NCBI GenBank assembly: GCA_964484195.1 | Contig: CAZAER010000009.1 | Span: 137,824 to 201,823, forward strand | Length of the DNA stretch: 64,000 bases | Source of the DNA: JALHOP01 sp964484195 | GTDB taxonomy: Bacteria; Myxococcota; XYA12-FULL-58-9; JALHOP01 | Reading direction: 5' to 3' | Shown: in pieces, positions 8,671-17,534 of the stretch | Position numbering within the stretch: position 1 is the stretch's first letter | Layout of the letters: each line of letters begins with the position of its first letter | The notes under the pieces: model-generated | Seen by the model: only the letters and a program-made list of their open reading frames with translations | The model's database searches: none | Told to the model about the DNA's origin: nothing | Position numbers and translations under genes: made by a program

Positions 8671-10040
8671 GCGATTAGCCCTCGGAGCTTCGCCACTGCT
8701 TCGGGCAAGGCGCGGACCCGGAGCTTGCGGCCTTCTTCGTCGAAGGTTTCCGAGAGGACGCGCGCGTTCGCGTAGATCTCGGAGATGCTCTGCTGGCGCG
8801 AGTACGGGATGACCAGGTCCTCTTCGACCATCTCTTGCTCGAAGTAGGCGATGATCTGGTCGCGCAGGCGCGCCACATCGTCCTTGGCATGCGCCGAGAG
8901 CTGAATGGCGTCGGGATAGCGACGGCGCAGGTCATCTTTCTGCTCGTCCGAGAGGCGGTCGACCTTGTTCAAGAGGAGCTTGCTGGGCACCGCGGACGCA
9001 CCAATCTCCCCGAGAACATCCCGCGTCACCCCCAGCTGATTCTCGAACGTCGGGTCCGAAGCGTCGACCACGTACAAGAGCAGTGACGCCTCCATGGCTT
9101 CGTCGAGAGTGGAGCGAAACGAGGCCACGAGATCGTGTGGGAGCTTCTGAATGAAGCCGACGGTATCCGAGACGAGGATGCGCGGCTTGGTCTCGGGGTG
9201 CAGGGCGCGGACTGTCGTGTCCAGGGTCGCAAACAGCTGATCGGCGACCAGCACCTCGCTCCCGGTCAAGGCCCGCATCAACGACGACTTTCCGGCGTTG
9301 GTGTAGCCGACCAGGGCCACGCGCAGCTGATCTCGTCGTGCGTAGCGACGGTTCGCCTGGTCTCCAGAGATTGCCTCGAGCTCACGACGCAACTCGGCCA
9401 GGCGATCGCGAATGCGGCGCCGGTCGAGCTCGACCGCGGTGTCACCGGCGCCACGGCCCTGCTGGCGCTCCGATGAGCCGGCGGATTCGCGCAGGCGCGG
9501 CGCCAGATAATTGAGACGCGCGATCTCGACCTGCAGGCGGGCTTCGCGGCTGCGCGCATGGCGATGGAAGATCTCGACGATGACGCCGCTGCGGTCCATC
9601 GCCGATACACCGGTCGCGCGCTCGAGGTTCGAGAGCTGATTCGGCGATAGCTCGTGGTCGACGACCACCATGGTGGCGCGCTCCCCGGTCGTTTCCACCG
9701 CGCCCGCCGAGTCGTCTTCCTCGCTGTCCGCTGCAGCGGTCTCGTCGTCTTCTGCTTCCCATTTCTCCTTGGCCTTGGACGTCCGCTTGGGCGCGCGCGA
9801 GCCAACCACGCCGGTGCCGCCGGTGATCTTCGCCAGCTCCTGCAGCTTGCCCTCGCCGAGCACGTTGCCGCGGGACAGCGCCTGGCGTTTCTGGGTGACG
9901 CGCGCGACGACGCTCCAGCCGAGCGTCGTGCATAGCCGGCCGAGCTCGGCGAGATGTGCTGCGTGCTCGACGTCGTTGACGCCGTCGATTTGCACCCCTA
10001 CGAGGACGACGCGGGGCGATTCGGGCCGAACGTTCACCAT
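8667..10040 (-). CDS. hflX: GTPase HflX
   Basis: 457 aa. HflX is a ribosome-associated GTPase that splits stalled or stressed 70S ribosomes. The HflX N-domain (1-180) is followed by the linker GRGAGDTAVELDRRRIRDRL and a G domain: G1 GYTNAGKSS (245-253), G2 around T275, G3 DTVG (292-295) and G4 NKVD (358-361). I chose the ATG preceded by AAGGGG eight bases upstream rather than a start six codons earlier. An acidic insert at about 94-120 (EAEDDE...SEEDD) splits the N-domain and is not usual in the family. The gene diverges from the coiled-coil protein gene. Confidence 0.95.
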   Translation of the reverse strand: MVNVRPESPRVVLVGVQIDGVNDVEHAAHLAELGRLCTTLGWSVVARVTQKRQALSRGNVLGEGKLQELAKITGGTGVVGSRAPKRTSKAKEKWEAEDDETAAADSEEDDSAGAVETTGERATMVVVDHELSPNQLSNLERATGVSAMDRSGVIVEIFHRHARSREARLQVEIARLNYLAPRLRESAGSSERQQGRGAGDTAVELDRRRIRDRLAELRRELEAISGDQANRRYARRDQLRVALVGYTNAGKSSLMRALTGSEVLVADQLFATLDTTVRALHPETKPRILVSDTVGFIQKLPHDLVASFRSTLDEAMEASLLLYVVDASDPTFENQLGVTRDVLGEIGASAVPSKLLLNKVDRLSDEQKDDLRRRYPDAIQLSAHAKDDVARLRDQIIAYFEQEMVEEDLVIPYSRQQSISEIYANARVLSETFDEEGRKLRVRALPEAVAKLRGLIA

Positions 10041-10102
10041 GGCGCGGCCCCTTAGCACGCGGAGAAATCAGCGTGTAGAGCGCGCAATGTAGGTCGATCG
10101 GT

Positions 10103-10130
10103 TTGACAGCCCCCCGAGGGCTGATAGACT
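10103..10130 (+). promoter_or_regulatory. Sigma70-like promoter for the coiled-coil gene
   Basis: TTGACA, a 16-base spacer and TAGACT are visible, about 33 bases before the ATG. The spacer contains an inverted repeat (AGCCC...GGGCT) that could be an operator. A GGGAG ribosome site lies just before the start codon at 10163. Confidence 0.55.
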
Positions 10131-10162
10131 CGGCCGAAGTCTCATTGCTCCAGGGAGTTGGC

Positions 10163-12631
10163 ATGGGGGGCGCAGGCCTCGATCTCGACGAGCTGGACGC
10201 AGCTCTCGACGGTCTGTCTCACAAGCAGAAGCAAGCCGCGACGAACGGTGAATCCGACGGTGCCGTAGCGCCCACAATGTCCGCTGCTGAAGGCGCGGAT
10301 GCTGGGCCGGCCGCTGGGCCCCCCGGGCTGCCGCCGCCGCCACCGCGCCGGCCGACACGCCGCGCGACCACGAAGGACACCGGCGCGCTGCCTACGCAGT
10401 GGACCGGTCGCACCAACTTCGACGACCTGTTCGTGACCGACACCGCCGCGGTTCCCGCCGGTCGTGGTGGTCTCGAAGAGAAGGTCGAGTACTTCCGCGA
10501 GAAGCTCAAGCGTTCCGAGGCCAGCACGGCCCGTTTCCGCGAGGCCTGGCAGGTCCGCGACAAGGAAATGGACATCCTCGAAGCGCTCATGGAGCAGGAG
10601 CGCACCAAGGCCGACGGCGAGACCGGTCGGACCACCGAGCTCACGCAAAAGCTCGCCGCGCTCGAGCAGTTCCTCGACCAGAAGAAGCGCGAGTTCGAAG
10701 CCTACGGCCTGAAAGTCCAGGCGGCCTTCGCTCAGAAGGATCAGACCGAGCGCGACCTGAAGGCGCAAATCGGCGGCTTCCAAGAGAAGCTCGACGCCGA
10801 GCTCAACGAGAAAGACAACGAGATCCGTGGTCTCGCGAGTCAGATCGATGCCCTCACCGGCGAGCTCGAGCAGACGCGCGAAACCGCCCAACGCGATCAG
10901 TCGACCGCGGGGCGCGAGATCCAGACGCGCGACGAGCGCATCCAAGATCTCGAGACCAAGCAGGGCGATCTCAACATCGAGCTCGAGCACGTTCGTCAGG
11001 AGCTGCTCGACACCCGCGACACGCTCGAGCGCGACATCGCGGTGCGCAACGAGGCCATCGACAAGCTCAAAGCGACGATCGAGACCCAGAAGACGGCGAT
11101 CATCGAGCGCGACGAGCAGATCGACTCCATCTCGACCCAGCTGTCGCAGGCGACCGACGAGGCCACCCGCAACCAGATGGACCTCGAGGGCCAGGTCGCC
11201 GCGTTGGGCACCGAGCTCGAGAACCTCCGCAGCTCTAGTGCCGCCGAGATCTCGCAGACCAAAGACGACGCTTCGCTGCAGGTCCGCACCCTCACCGACA
11301 AGTACGAAGGTGAGCTCACGGCCCTGCGCGAGCGGAGCCAGGGAGAGCTCGAGGCTCTGCGCGAGCAGACCGCCTCGGAGCTCGCGTCGACCAAAGACGC
11401 CTACGAAGGCGAGGCGGCGCAGATCAAAGAGAACCACGAGAGTGCGCTCACGTCGCTTCGCCAGAAGCACGAAGGCGAGCTCGCGGTCCTCGAGAGCAAG
11501 CACGAAAATCAGGTCAGCGCGCTCGAGACCAAGCTCGAGCAGACGGTGGCGTCGCTCGAGAGCAAGTACTCGAACGAGATCACGTCGCTCAAGCAGCGCT
11601 ACGAGACCGAGATCGGCAACCTCAAGGAAGCTGCCGAAACCGATCTCTCCGATGCACGCAACGAGGCCGCCGCCGAGCGTCAGCAGCTCACCGAGCGCTA
11701 CGAGGGCGAAAAGGCCGCGATGCGCGAAGAGGCGGACCGCCAGCGCATCGAGCTGCAGACCAAGCTCGACGACGAGGTCGGGGCCCGCGACGCTGCCATC
11801 GACAAGCTCAAGAACGCCATCGAGACCCAGCGGGCCGCCATCGCCGAGCGCGATGACACCATTTCGGGCATCGAGAATCAGCTCGCCGAGCTCAAGAAAG
11901 AGAGCGACAGCGAGCTTGCCGCCAAACAAGAGCAGATCGAGGCGCTCACCAAAGAGATCGCTACCCGCAACGACGAGTACACGGCGTTGCAGGGCGAGCG
12001 CGATCAGGCGCACGCCGACATCGAGCTGCGCGATCAAGCGATCGGCAAGCTCAAGTCGGCGGTGGAGCAGCAGAAGGCCGCTATCGCGGACCGCGATACG
12101 CAGGTCGACCGGTTGACCGGCGATCTCGAAGCCTTGCGCACCGACATGAGCGACCTACGCGGTGAGATGGACACCAAGGTCGGCGAGATGGCGCAAACCA
12201 TCGAGGGCCGCGACGGGCGCATCGGCGAGCTGCAGCGCAAAATCGAGGAGCTCGAGGGCACCATCTCGGATCGCGAGTCGTCGATCTCGACGTTGCAAGA
12301 CGACGTCGCCGGTCAACGTGCCCGCGTCAAAGAGCTCAATGCCGAGGTCGAAGCCGCGAAGGAGCAAGCCAAGGAGCTCGAGGCGAGCATGCACGAGAGC
12401 ACCGGCGAGCTCACCAACAGCGTGAAGCTGCGCGACGAGGCGATCAGCAAGCTGCGCGCCACGGCCGAGCAGAACAAGGGGCGCCTCGCCGAGCTGGAAG
12501 CGCAGCTCGAGGAAGAGCACCAAAAGGCGCTCGATGCGCACGACACTGCTGGTCAGGAACGTCAGCGTACCGCCGAGATCCTCGTGCGCACGCGCAAGGC
12601 TCTAGAGGTCGCGCAGAAGCTCTTGAGCTAG
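10163..12631 (+). CDS. Long coiled-coil protein with internal 29-residue repeats
   Basis: 822 aa. I use the ATG preceded by GGGAG and a good promoter; an upstream TTG lies in the promoter itself. Residues 1-100 are disordered with a PPPPP stretch and an Arg-rich patch. From about 105 to the end the protein is almost unbroken coiled coil, rich in Glu, Lys, Gln and Leu with heptad spacing. A 29-residue motif with the core AI(D/G/S)KL(K/R) followed by (E/Q)(K/R)xAIxxRD begins at R295, R542, R623 and R757 (the last copy is diverged). No signal peptide, membrane segment or receiver domain is seen, so it is probably cytoplasmic. Shape resembles myxobacterial scaffolds such as AglZ or FrzS without their N-terminal receiver; role unknown. 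Confidence 0.75.
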   Translation: MGGAGLDLDELDAALDGLSHKQKQAATNGESDGAVAPTMSAAEGADAGPAAGPPGLPPPPPRRPTRRATTKDTGALPTQWTGRTNFDDLFVTDTAAVPAGRGGLEEKVEYFREKLKRSEASTARFREAWQVRDKEMDILEALMEQERTKADGETGRTTELTQKLAALEQFLDQKKREFEAYGLKVQAAFAQKDQTERDLKAQIGGFQEKLDAELNEKDNEIRGLASQIDALTGELEQTRETAQRDQSTAGREIQTRDERIQDLETKQGDLNIELEHVRQELLDTRDTLERDIAVRNEAIDKLKATIETQKTAIIERDEQIDSISTQLSQATDEATRNQMDLEGQVAALGTELENLRSSSAAEISQTKDDASLQVRTLTDKYEGELTALRERSQGELEALREQTASELASTKDAYEGEAAQIKENHESALTSLRQKHEGELAVLESKHENQVSALETKLEQTVASLESKYSNEITSLKQRYETEIGNLKEAAETDLSDARNEAAAERQQLTERYEGEKAAMREEADRQRIELQTKLDDEVGARDAAIDKLKNAIETQRAAIAERDDTISGIENQLAELKKESDSELAAKQEQIEALTKEIATRNDEYTALQGERDQAHADIELRDQAIGKLKSAVEQQKAAIADRDTQVDRLTGDLEALRTDMSDLRGEMDTKVGEMAQTIEGRDGRIGELQRKIEELEGTISDRESSISTLQDDVAGQRARVKELNAEVEAAKEQAKELEASMHESTGELTNSVKLRDEAISKLRATAEQNKGRLAELEAQLEEEHQKALDAHDTAGQERQRTAEILVRTRKALEVAQKLLS

Positions 12632-12976
12632 TTATTCAGGATTCGCCGCGGTGAAGCGCGTCCGCGCTAGGGCGGCGACCTGTTGGAAAACGATGTAGAG
12701 CGCGGGGATGCCGAAGGCGGCCATCTGACCGAGAAGGCCTGCCTGTCGGAAGGCGACGATCTGCTGGGTGCCGGTGAGCGCCTCGTAGCCCATGACTGCC
12801 GCGCCCGCGACCACCGGAATCGCGGCGCAGATGATGAAACCGGGTATGGCGTAGGGTTGCAGCGTGTCATCGATGCGCACGATGAGCGGCGGCTTTACGG
12901 GAGGGGTCTCGACCGGCACCGGCAGGGCGGGTAGCGGAGGGACGATCAAGGTCGGAAGCCGGACGGTGGTGCGCAT
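12632..12976 (-). CDS. Small two-helix membrane protein (paralogue of next gene upstream)
   Basis: 114 aa, no recognised family. A Pro/Val-rich N-terminus precedes two membrane segments (about residues 44-65 and 80-100). It aligns by eye with the neighbouring 152-aa protein: both have VR(I/A)D..L.P, a first hydrophobic helix, then ALxG, then a second helix ending in a basic tail. Its stop directly abuts the stop of the convergent coiled-coil gene. It follows its paralogue by 23 bases, so both probably belong to the histidine-kinase operon. Confidence 0.6.
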   Translation of the reverse strand: MRTTVRLPTLIVPPLPALPVPVETPPVKPPLIVRIDDTLQPYAIPGFIICAAIPVVAGAAVMGYEALTGTQQIVAFRQAGLLGQMAAFGIPALYIVFQQVAALARTRFTAANPE

Positions 12977-12999
12977 GGCGCCAATATCGTCCGGCGTGC

Positions 13000-13458
13000 C
13001 TAAATGATGCGTCCGGCGTCGCGATAGCGCCTGCGCACGGCGTCAGCGCGCATGCCGATGAAGATCAAAGCCGTCGGCAAGGCGATGACACCGCCCGGGA
13101 GCGCGTAGTCGGTGGCGTTGAAAAACGGCTGGGGGTCGTAGCCGGCCAGGGCTGCGATGCTCCCCGCTGCCACGCATGCGACCGCGCCGGCGACGGCTCC
13201 CGCCAGAAAGATGAGCGGTGGTCCAAGGCTCAGGATCGGCTTCAAGGCGCGGTCGGCACGCACGGTAAGCGGACCGAGGAAGGTTCCTGGGACACGCGGC
13301 TCCGGCGGTGGCTTCAAGAGGAGCTGGACGACGTCTTGAGGGGGATCGGCGACCTTCACCACCTCTTGCCGGGGAAGGAGCTTCGATACGGACAGCTCAA
13401 CGGGCGGCCTGGGCGCGGTCCGCACTGGCATGGAGGTCTGAGGGCCGATGTCGAACAT
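13000..13458 (-). CDS. Small two-helix membrane protein
   Basis: 152 aa from the ATG; a TTG 27 bases upstream is also possible. The N-terminal 75 residues are Pro-rich and hydrophilic. Two membrane segments follow (about 80-105 and 120-140) and the tail is strongly basic (RRRYRDAG). It starts within about 35 bases of the stop of the histidine kinase gene and is paralogous to the next downstream gene. No family recognised. Placement suggests a partner or output of the kinase, but this is inference only. Confidence 0.6.
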   Translation of the reverse strand: MFDIGPQTSMPVRTAPRPPVELSVSKLLPRQEVVKVADPPQDVVQLLLKPPPEPRVPGTFLGPLTVRADRALKPILSLGPPLIFLAGAVAGAVACVAAGSIAALAGYDPQPFFNATDYALPGGVIALPTALIFIGMRADAVRRRYRDAGRII

Positions 13459-13492
13459 CGCCTCCAGTATCGGCAAAACGGCCAATTTGGCG

Positions 13493-15358
13493 CTATCCGT
13501 TGCTTCGCCGGGCGATGGCTGCCAGCAAAGCGTCGGCCGTAAACGGCTTGGTGAGCACGAAATCGACCCCGCGAGCCTTCAGCTCGCCGTCGGGAGCGCC
13601 CAGTGGCCACCCGGTGATGAGCCCGATAACGATGTTCGGGTGGGTTTCGCGAACTCGGCGGGCGAGCTTCCAGCCGCTGGTGCCACGCAGGTCGAGGTCG
13701 GTGACGAGGACGTCGCAGCGGTTGCCCTCGAGCCAGGCGAGCGCGTCTCCGATGCTGCTCGCGAGGCCGACGTCATGGCCTTGGTCGCCGAGCACGTCGC
13801 GCAGCAGGTCGGCTACGTTGGGGTCGTCGTCGACCACCAGCACATGCAGATGCGAGGGCTGTTGCGTGAGCGGTGGGGCTGGCGCCAGCTGCGGAGGCGG
13901 CGCAAACACCATCCGGAAGCGCGAGCCCGCGCCCAAGGCGCTGTCGACCTCGAGATGCGCGTCGTGGCGACGCAGGATGCCCTGGCTCACCGAGAGGCCG
14001 AGGCCGGTGCCATGCTCGCCCTTGGTCGAAAAGAAGGGCTCGAAGATGCGCCTCTGCAGCTCGGGCGCCATCCCTGGGCCGTCGTCTTCGACGATGACGG
14101 TCGCGGCGCCGCGCTCCTGACAGGTGCGGATGATGACGCTGCCGCGCTCGCCCACCGCGTCGAAGGCGTTCGAGACCAGGTTCATGATCACCTCGCGCAG
14201 CTCGGCGGCGTTGCCGCGGACTGGGAGGGTCGGCTGGACGTCGAGGTCCAATTTCACGGCGCCGTGCGCTCGACTGCGCACCAGCTCGAAGGCGGTACGT
14301 GCCAGCATGCCGAGGTCGCAGTCGCTCCAGGTGGTGTCGTGGGAGGGGCGAGTGAACTCGCGGATGCGCTTGACGGTCTCGACCGCATCTTTCGCCGCCG
14401 CCTCGATGACCGCGATGTCCGCCTCAGCGGACTCGCCGCGATCCATGTGGGCGCGTGCCATGGTAATTCGGCCGAGAATCGCTTCGAGCGCGTTGTTGAA
14501 GTCGTGGGCGACCCCCGCCGCGAGCTCACCCAGGGCTCGCAAGCGTTCGACGTGCGCGGCGCGTTGGCGCGAGCGCTCGATTTCGCCCTGCAGCTCGCGC
14601 ACCGCGGTGACGTCACGGGCTACGCCGACGACGGCGCGTCGGCCATCGAGAGTCGAGGTGCGGCACGCGATCTCGAAGCGTACCTGGCGCCCGTCGCTCG
14701 CCATGAGCACGGTCTCGAAGACGTCGCGCGCCCCGGCGCTCATGGCGATGCGGCCCAGCGATTCGTGGGCGGCTTGGCGGCTGCCCTCCGCGACCAGGCT
14801 GCCGAACTCGCGGAGCTCGGCGGGGTCGTATCCGAGGGCCGCCGCGAAGGCGCTGTTGACGTACTGGAAGCTGCCGTCGACGAGCACCATGATGCCGTCG
14901 CTCGACGCCTCGAGAATCGAGTGGAAGTGGCGCTGCGTTTCCTCGAGCTTGCGGTCGAGGGCGGGGCGACGGGTTGCCGCGTTGATGGCCTCACGCAATG
15001 CGTGCCCGCGGTGTGGCGAGCGTGGCAGGTACGCACGCGCGCCCGCGGTGATGACGGTGTGTTGAGCCGCGGTGTCGACGTCGTCGTCGAGGACCAGCGT
15101 CGGGGTGCCGGCCAAGGGACCGGTGGTGAGGAGGGTTTCGACGCCGCTGAAGGTCGGGCGGTCGACGATGACGATATCGGGCGTCACCCGCGCCAGGTGG
15201 GCGTCGAGCCGTCCGCGATCGTGGAGGACGTGAATCTCGACGGGGGTGTCCGCGATAGCGAGCGCGCTCGCGACTTCTTCGATCACGTCGCGACCGCTTG
15301 CTAGCAGGAACACCAGCGAAGTCGGCCGCGTTGGCGCCGATGCGGCACTGCGCGACAT
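13493..15358 (-). CDS. Hybrid sensor histidine kinase (pseudo-receiver, PAS, HisKA, HATPase, receiver)
   Basis: 621 aa, starting at ATG (MSRSAAS); the open frame upstream runs into the glpK promoter and is ignored. Order: a receiver-like domain (about 10-125) that lacks the usual acidic pair in its first strand; a PAS domain (about 145-255); a HisKA H-box GVAHDFNNALEAILG with His285; an ATPase domain with NLVSNAFDAVGE, EDDGPGM, EPFFSTK and GTGLGLS boxes; and a C-terminal receiver with VVDDDP, phospho-acceptor about D554 and LTKPF. No membrane segment, so it is a soluble two-component kinase. It diverges from glpK and is followed by two small membrane protein genes. The signal it senses is not evident. 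Confidence 0.92.
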   Translation of the reverse strand: MSRSAASAPTRPTSLVFLLASGRDVIEEVASALAIADTPVEIHVLHDRGRLDAHLARVTPDIVIVDRPTFSGVETLLTTGPLAGTPTLVLDDDVDTAAQHTVITAGARAYLPRSPHRGHALREAINAATRRPALDRKLEETQRHFHSILEASSDGIMVLVDGSFQYVNSAFAAALGYDPAELREFGSLVAEGSRQAAHESLGRIAMSAGARDVFETVLMASDGRQVRFEIACRTSTLDGRRAVVGVARDVTAVRELQGEIERSRQRAAHVERLRALGELAAGVAHDFNNALEAILGRITMARAHMDRGESAEADIAVIEAAAKDAVETVKRIREFTRPSHDTTWSDCDLGMLARTAFELVRSRAHGAVKLDLDVQPTLPVRGNAAELREVIMNLVSNAFDAVGERGSVIIRTCQERGAATVIVEDDGPGMAPELQRRIFEPFFSTKGEHGTGLGLSVSQGILRRHDAHLEVDSALGAGSRFRMVFAPPPQLAPAPPLTQQPSHLHVLVVDDDPNVADLLRDVLGDQGHDVGLASSIGDALAWLEGNRCDVLVTDLDLRGTSGWKLARRVRETHPNIVIGLITGWPLGAPDGELKARGVDFVLTKPFTADALLAAIARRSNG

Positions 15359-15377
15359 GGCTAGGATGCTACGGGGA

Positions 15378-15395
15378 TTGCTCGCGAAAGAGCAA
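15378..15395. promoter_or_regulatory. Inverted repeat in the glpK / histidine-kinase divergent region
   Basis: TTGCTC-GCGAAA-GAGCAA is a perfect 6-bp dyad 20 bases before the glpK ATG and 19 bases before the kinase ATG. It could be an operator. The left arm TTGCTC with TAGACC downstream could also be part of a weak glpK promoter. Confidence 0.35.
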
Positions 15396-15414
15396 GGGTA
15401 GTAGACCCCTCTGC

Positions 15415-16902
15415 ATGGCCAAGATGGTCCTCGCGATCGATCAGGGAACCACCGGTTCCACCGTCCTGGCGGTGGCAATCGAGGGCGCGGCGACCCGCGT
15501 GGTGGCACGCGGCTACGCCGAGATCCCCCAGCACTTCCCGAAAGCTGGCTGGGTCGAGCACGACCTCGACGAGATTTGGACCGCAACTGCGACCGCCATC
15601 ACCCAAGCCCTCACCAAAGCGCGCGTGCAGGGCCGCGACATTGCCTGCATCGGCATCACCAACCAGCGTGAAACCACCGGCGTGTGGGATACGGTAGGCA
15701 AGCCCGCGGGCAAGGCCATCGTCTGGCAGGATCGCCGAACGGCGGAGCGCTGCGCCGAGCTCAAGCGTCAGGGCCATGAAGAGCGTGTCCGCGCCCGCAC
15801 CGGCCTGGTCCTCGATCCCTACTTCTCCGGCACCAAGCTCGCTTGGATGCTCGAGCACGACGCCACGCTCGCGAAGCGTGCGGCGAAGGGCGAGCTCCGC
15901 TTCGGCACCATGGATAGTTGGTTAATCTGGAAACTCACGGACGGCGCCGAGCACGCGACCGACGTGACCAATGCTTCGCGGACGCTGCTGTTCGACATCC
16001 ACGAGCGCGCCTTCTCGGACGAGCTCCTGACTCTCCTCGGCGGTATCCCGCGCTCCATGTTGCCGCGTGTGGTCCCGTCCGCGGCCCGGGTGGGCGTGAC
16101 GCGCGGCCTCGACTTCTTGCCCGACGGCATTCCCATCACCGGCATCGCGGGCGACCAACACGCGGCTCTCTTCGGGCAGGCGTGTTTCGAGGTCGGGATG
16201 GCCAAGTGCACCTACGGCACCGGCGCCTTCGCGCTCGTCAATATCGGTGACGAGCCCATCGTCTCGACCCGTGGCCTGCTCACGACCATTGCCTGGCAAA
16301 TCGGCGACGACGTCACGTACGCGCTCGAGGGCAGTGTCTTCATCGCCGGCGCCGCCGTTCAGTGGTTGCGCGACGGCTTGCGCCTCATCAGCGACAGCTC
16401 GGAGATCGAGGCGCTGGCAGCGCAGGTGCCGGACAACGGCGGTGTCACCGTGGTGCCGGCGCTATCAGGCCTCGGCGCTCCGCACTGGAATCCCGACGCG
16501 CGCGGCATCATCACCGGCATCACCCGCGGCACGACGAAGGCGCACATCGCCCGCGCGACGCTCGAGGGCATCGCGTTGCAGGTTCACGATCTATTGGGCG
16601 CGATGCGTGGCGATGCCAACCGACCGATCTCGGTGCTGCGCGTCGACGGCGGCGCCGCGGCGAACGACTTGCTCATGCAGTTCCAAGCCGACCTCTTGGG
16701 CGTCGAGCTCCACCGCCCGACGGTTCTCGACACCACCGCCCTCGGCGCGGCGTATCTCGCGGCCATCGGTGCCGGCATCTTGAGCGGCCCCGAGGAAGTG
16801 GCGCGCGTCTGGGCCATCGACAAGACCTACGCGCCGCGCCGCCCCGACGATTCGCTAAAGCAGACCATCGCCAACTGGCAAACCGCGGTCGCCAAAGCTT
16901 GA
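15415..16902 (+). CDS. glpK: Glycerol kinase
   Basis: 495 aa, close to the 502 aa of E. coli GlpK. It phosphorylates glycerol to sn-glycerol 3-phosphate with ATP in the cytoplasm. The FGGY-family fold is clear: ATP-binding AIDQGTTGSTVLAV at the N-terminus, NQRETTGVWD, WQDRRTAERC, the catalytic Asp247 in GIAGDQHAALFGQ, TYGTGAFALVN, and the C-terminal LRVDGGAAANDLLMQFQAD signature. I use the ATG at MAKMVLAID. No glpF, glpD or regulator lies nearby. Its stop overlaps the TTG start of the deoxynucleoside kinase gene. Confidence 0.97.
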   Translation: MAKMVLAIDQGTTGSTVLAVAIEGAATRVVARGYAEIPQHFPKAGWVEHDLDEIWTATATAITQALTKARVQGRDIACIGITNQRETTGVWDTVGKPAGKAIVWQDRRTAERCAELKRQGHEERVRARTGLVLDPYFSGTKLAWMLEHDATLAKRAAKGELRFGTMDSWLIWKLTDGAEHATDVTNASRTLLFDIHERAFSDELLTLLGGIPRSMLPRVVPSAARVGVTRGLDFLPDGIPITGIAGDQHAALFGQACFEVGMAKCTYGTGAFALVNIGDEPIVSTRGLLTTIAWQIGDDVTYALEGSVFIAGAAVQWLRDGLRLISDSSEIEALAAQVPDNGGVTVVPALSGLGAPHWNPDARGIITGITRGTTKAHIARATLEGIALQVHDLLGAMRGDANRPISVLRVDGGAAANDLLMQFQADLLGVELHRPTVLDTTALGAAYLAAIGAGILSGPEEVARVWAIDKTYAPRRPDDSLKQTIANWQTAVAKA

Positions 16903-17522
16903 GCACACCACGTTACATCGCGGTCGCCGGGAACATTGGCTGCGGCAAGAGCACGCTCGTCGACTTCATTTGCCGGCAGTACGGGGTGCAGCCGTTCTTC
17001 GAGCCCAACGCCGAGAACCCGTATATCGTCGACTTCTACGAGGACATGAAGAAGTGGGGCTTCCACTCGCAGATCTACTTCCTCACGCACAAGTTCCGCA
17101 TCCACCAACAGCTCGAGCTCGAGCGCGGTCAGCGCACCGTCGTGCAGGACCGGACCATCTACGAGGACGCCGAGATCTTCGCGGCGAACCTCTTTCGCCG
17201 GCGCCTCATCAACAAGCGTGACTGGCAGATGTATTGCGAGCTCTACGAGACCATCCTGACGTCGCTCAAGCCGCCGGATCTGATGATCTACTTGAAGGCG
17301 TCCCTGCGGACGATCAACAAGCGCATCAAGCTGCGTGGCCGGCCCGAGGAGCAGAGCATCCCCGCGAGCTACTTGAAGGCCTTGAACGACCTCTACGAAG
17401 GATGGTTTGCGAGCTACAAGCGCTCGCCGGTCATCATGCTCGAGACCGACAAGCTCGACTACTTGAGTGATCTGGTGCATCGCATCGACGTCCTGAAAAC
17501 CATCGAGAAGCACATCCGCTAA
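16899..17522 (+). CDS. Deoxynucleoside kinase (dAdo/dGuo kinase type)
   Basis: 207 aa using a TTG that overlaps the glpK stop; no earlier start keeps the P-loop at the right distance. The enzyme phosphorylates deoxynucleosides with a nucleoside triphosphate for salvage. Visible: P-loop GNIGCGKST (11-19), the substrate E/W region, the DR motif in VVQDRTIYEDAEIF (D84-R85), and a LID-type basic segment RTINKRIKLRGRPEE. Length and motifs fit the dNK/dGK family rather than thymidine kinase. Pairing with glpK in one transcript is unusual and may be only chance. Substrate preference cannot be set from sequence. Confidence 0.88.
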   Translation: MSTPRYIAVAGNIGCGKSTLVDFICRQYGVQPFFEPNAENPYIVDFYEDMKKWGFHSQIYFLTHKFRIHQQLELERGQRTVVQDRTIYEDAEIFAANLFRRRLINKRDWQMYCELYETILTSLKPPDLMIYLKASLRTINKRIKLRGRPEEQSIPASYLKALNDLYEGWFASYKRSPVIMLETDKLDYLSDLVHRIDVLKTIEKHIR

Positions 17523-17534
17523 AACGGAGAGACC

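Noticed and set aside
10142..12037. 631-codon open frame opposite the coiled-coil gene
   Set aside because: Repetitive Leu/Arg-rich translation that mirrors the coding bias of the gene on the other strand; no ribosome site or motif. It is a shadow frame typical of GC-rich DNA.
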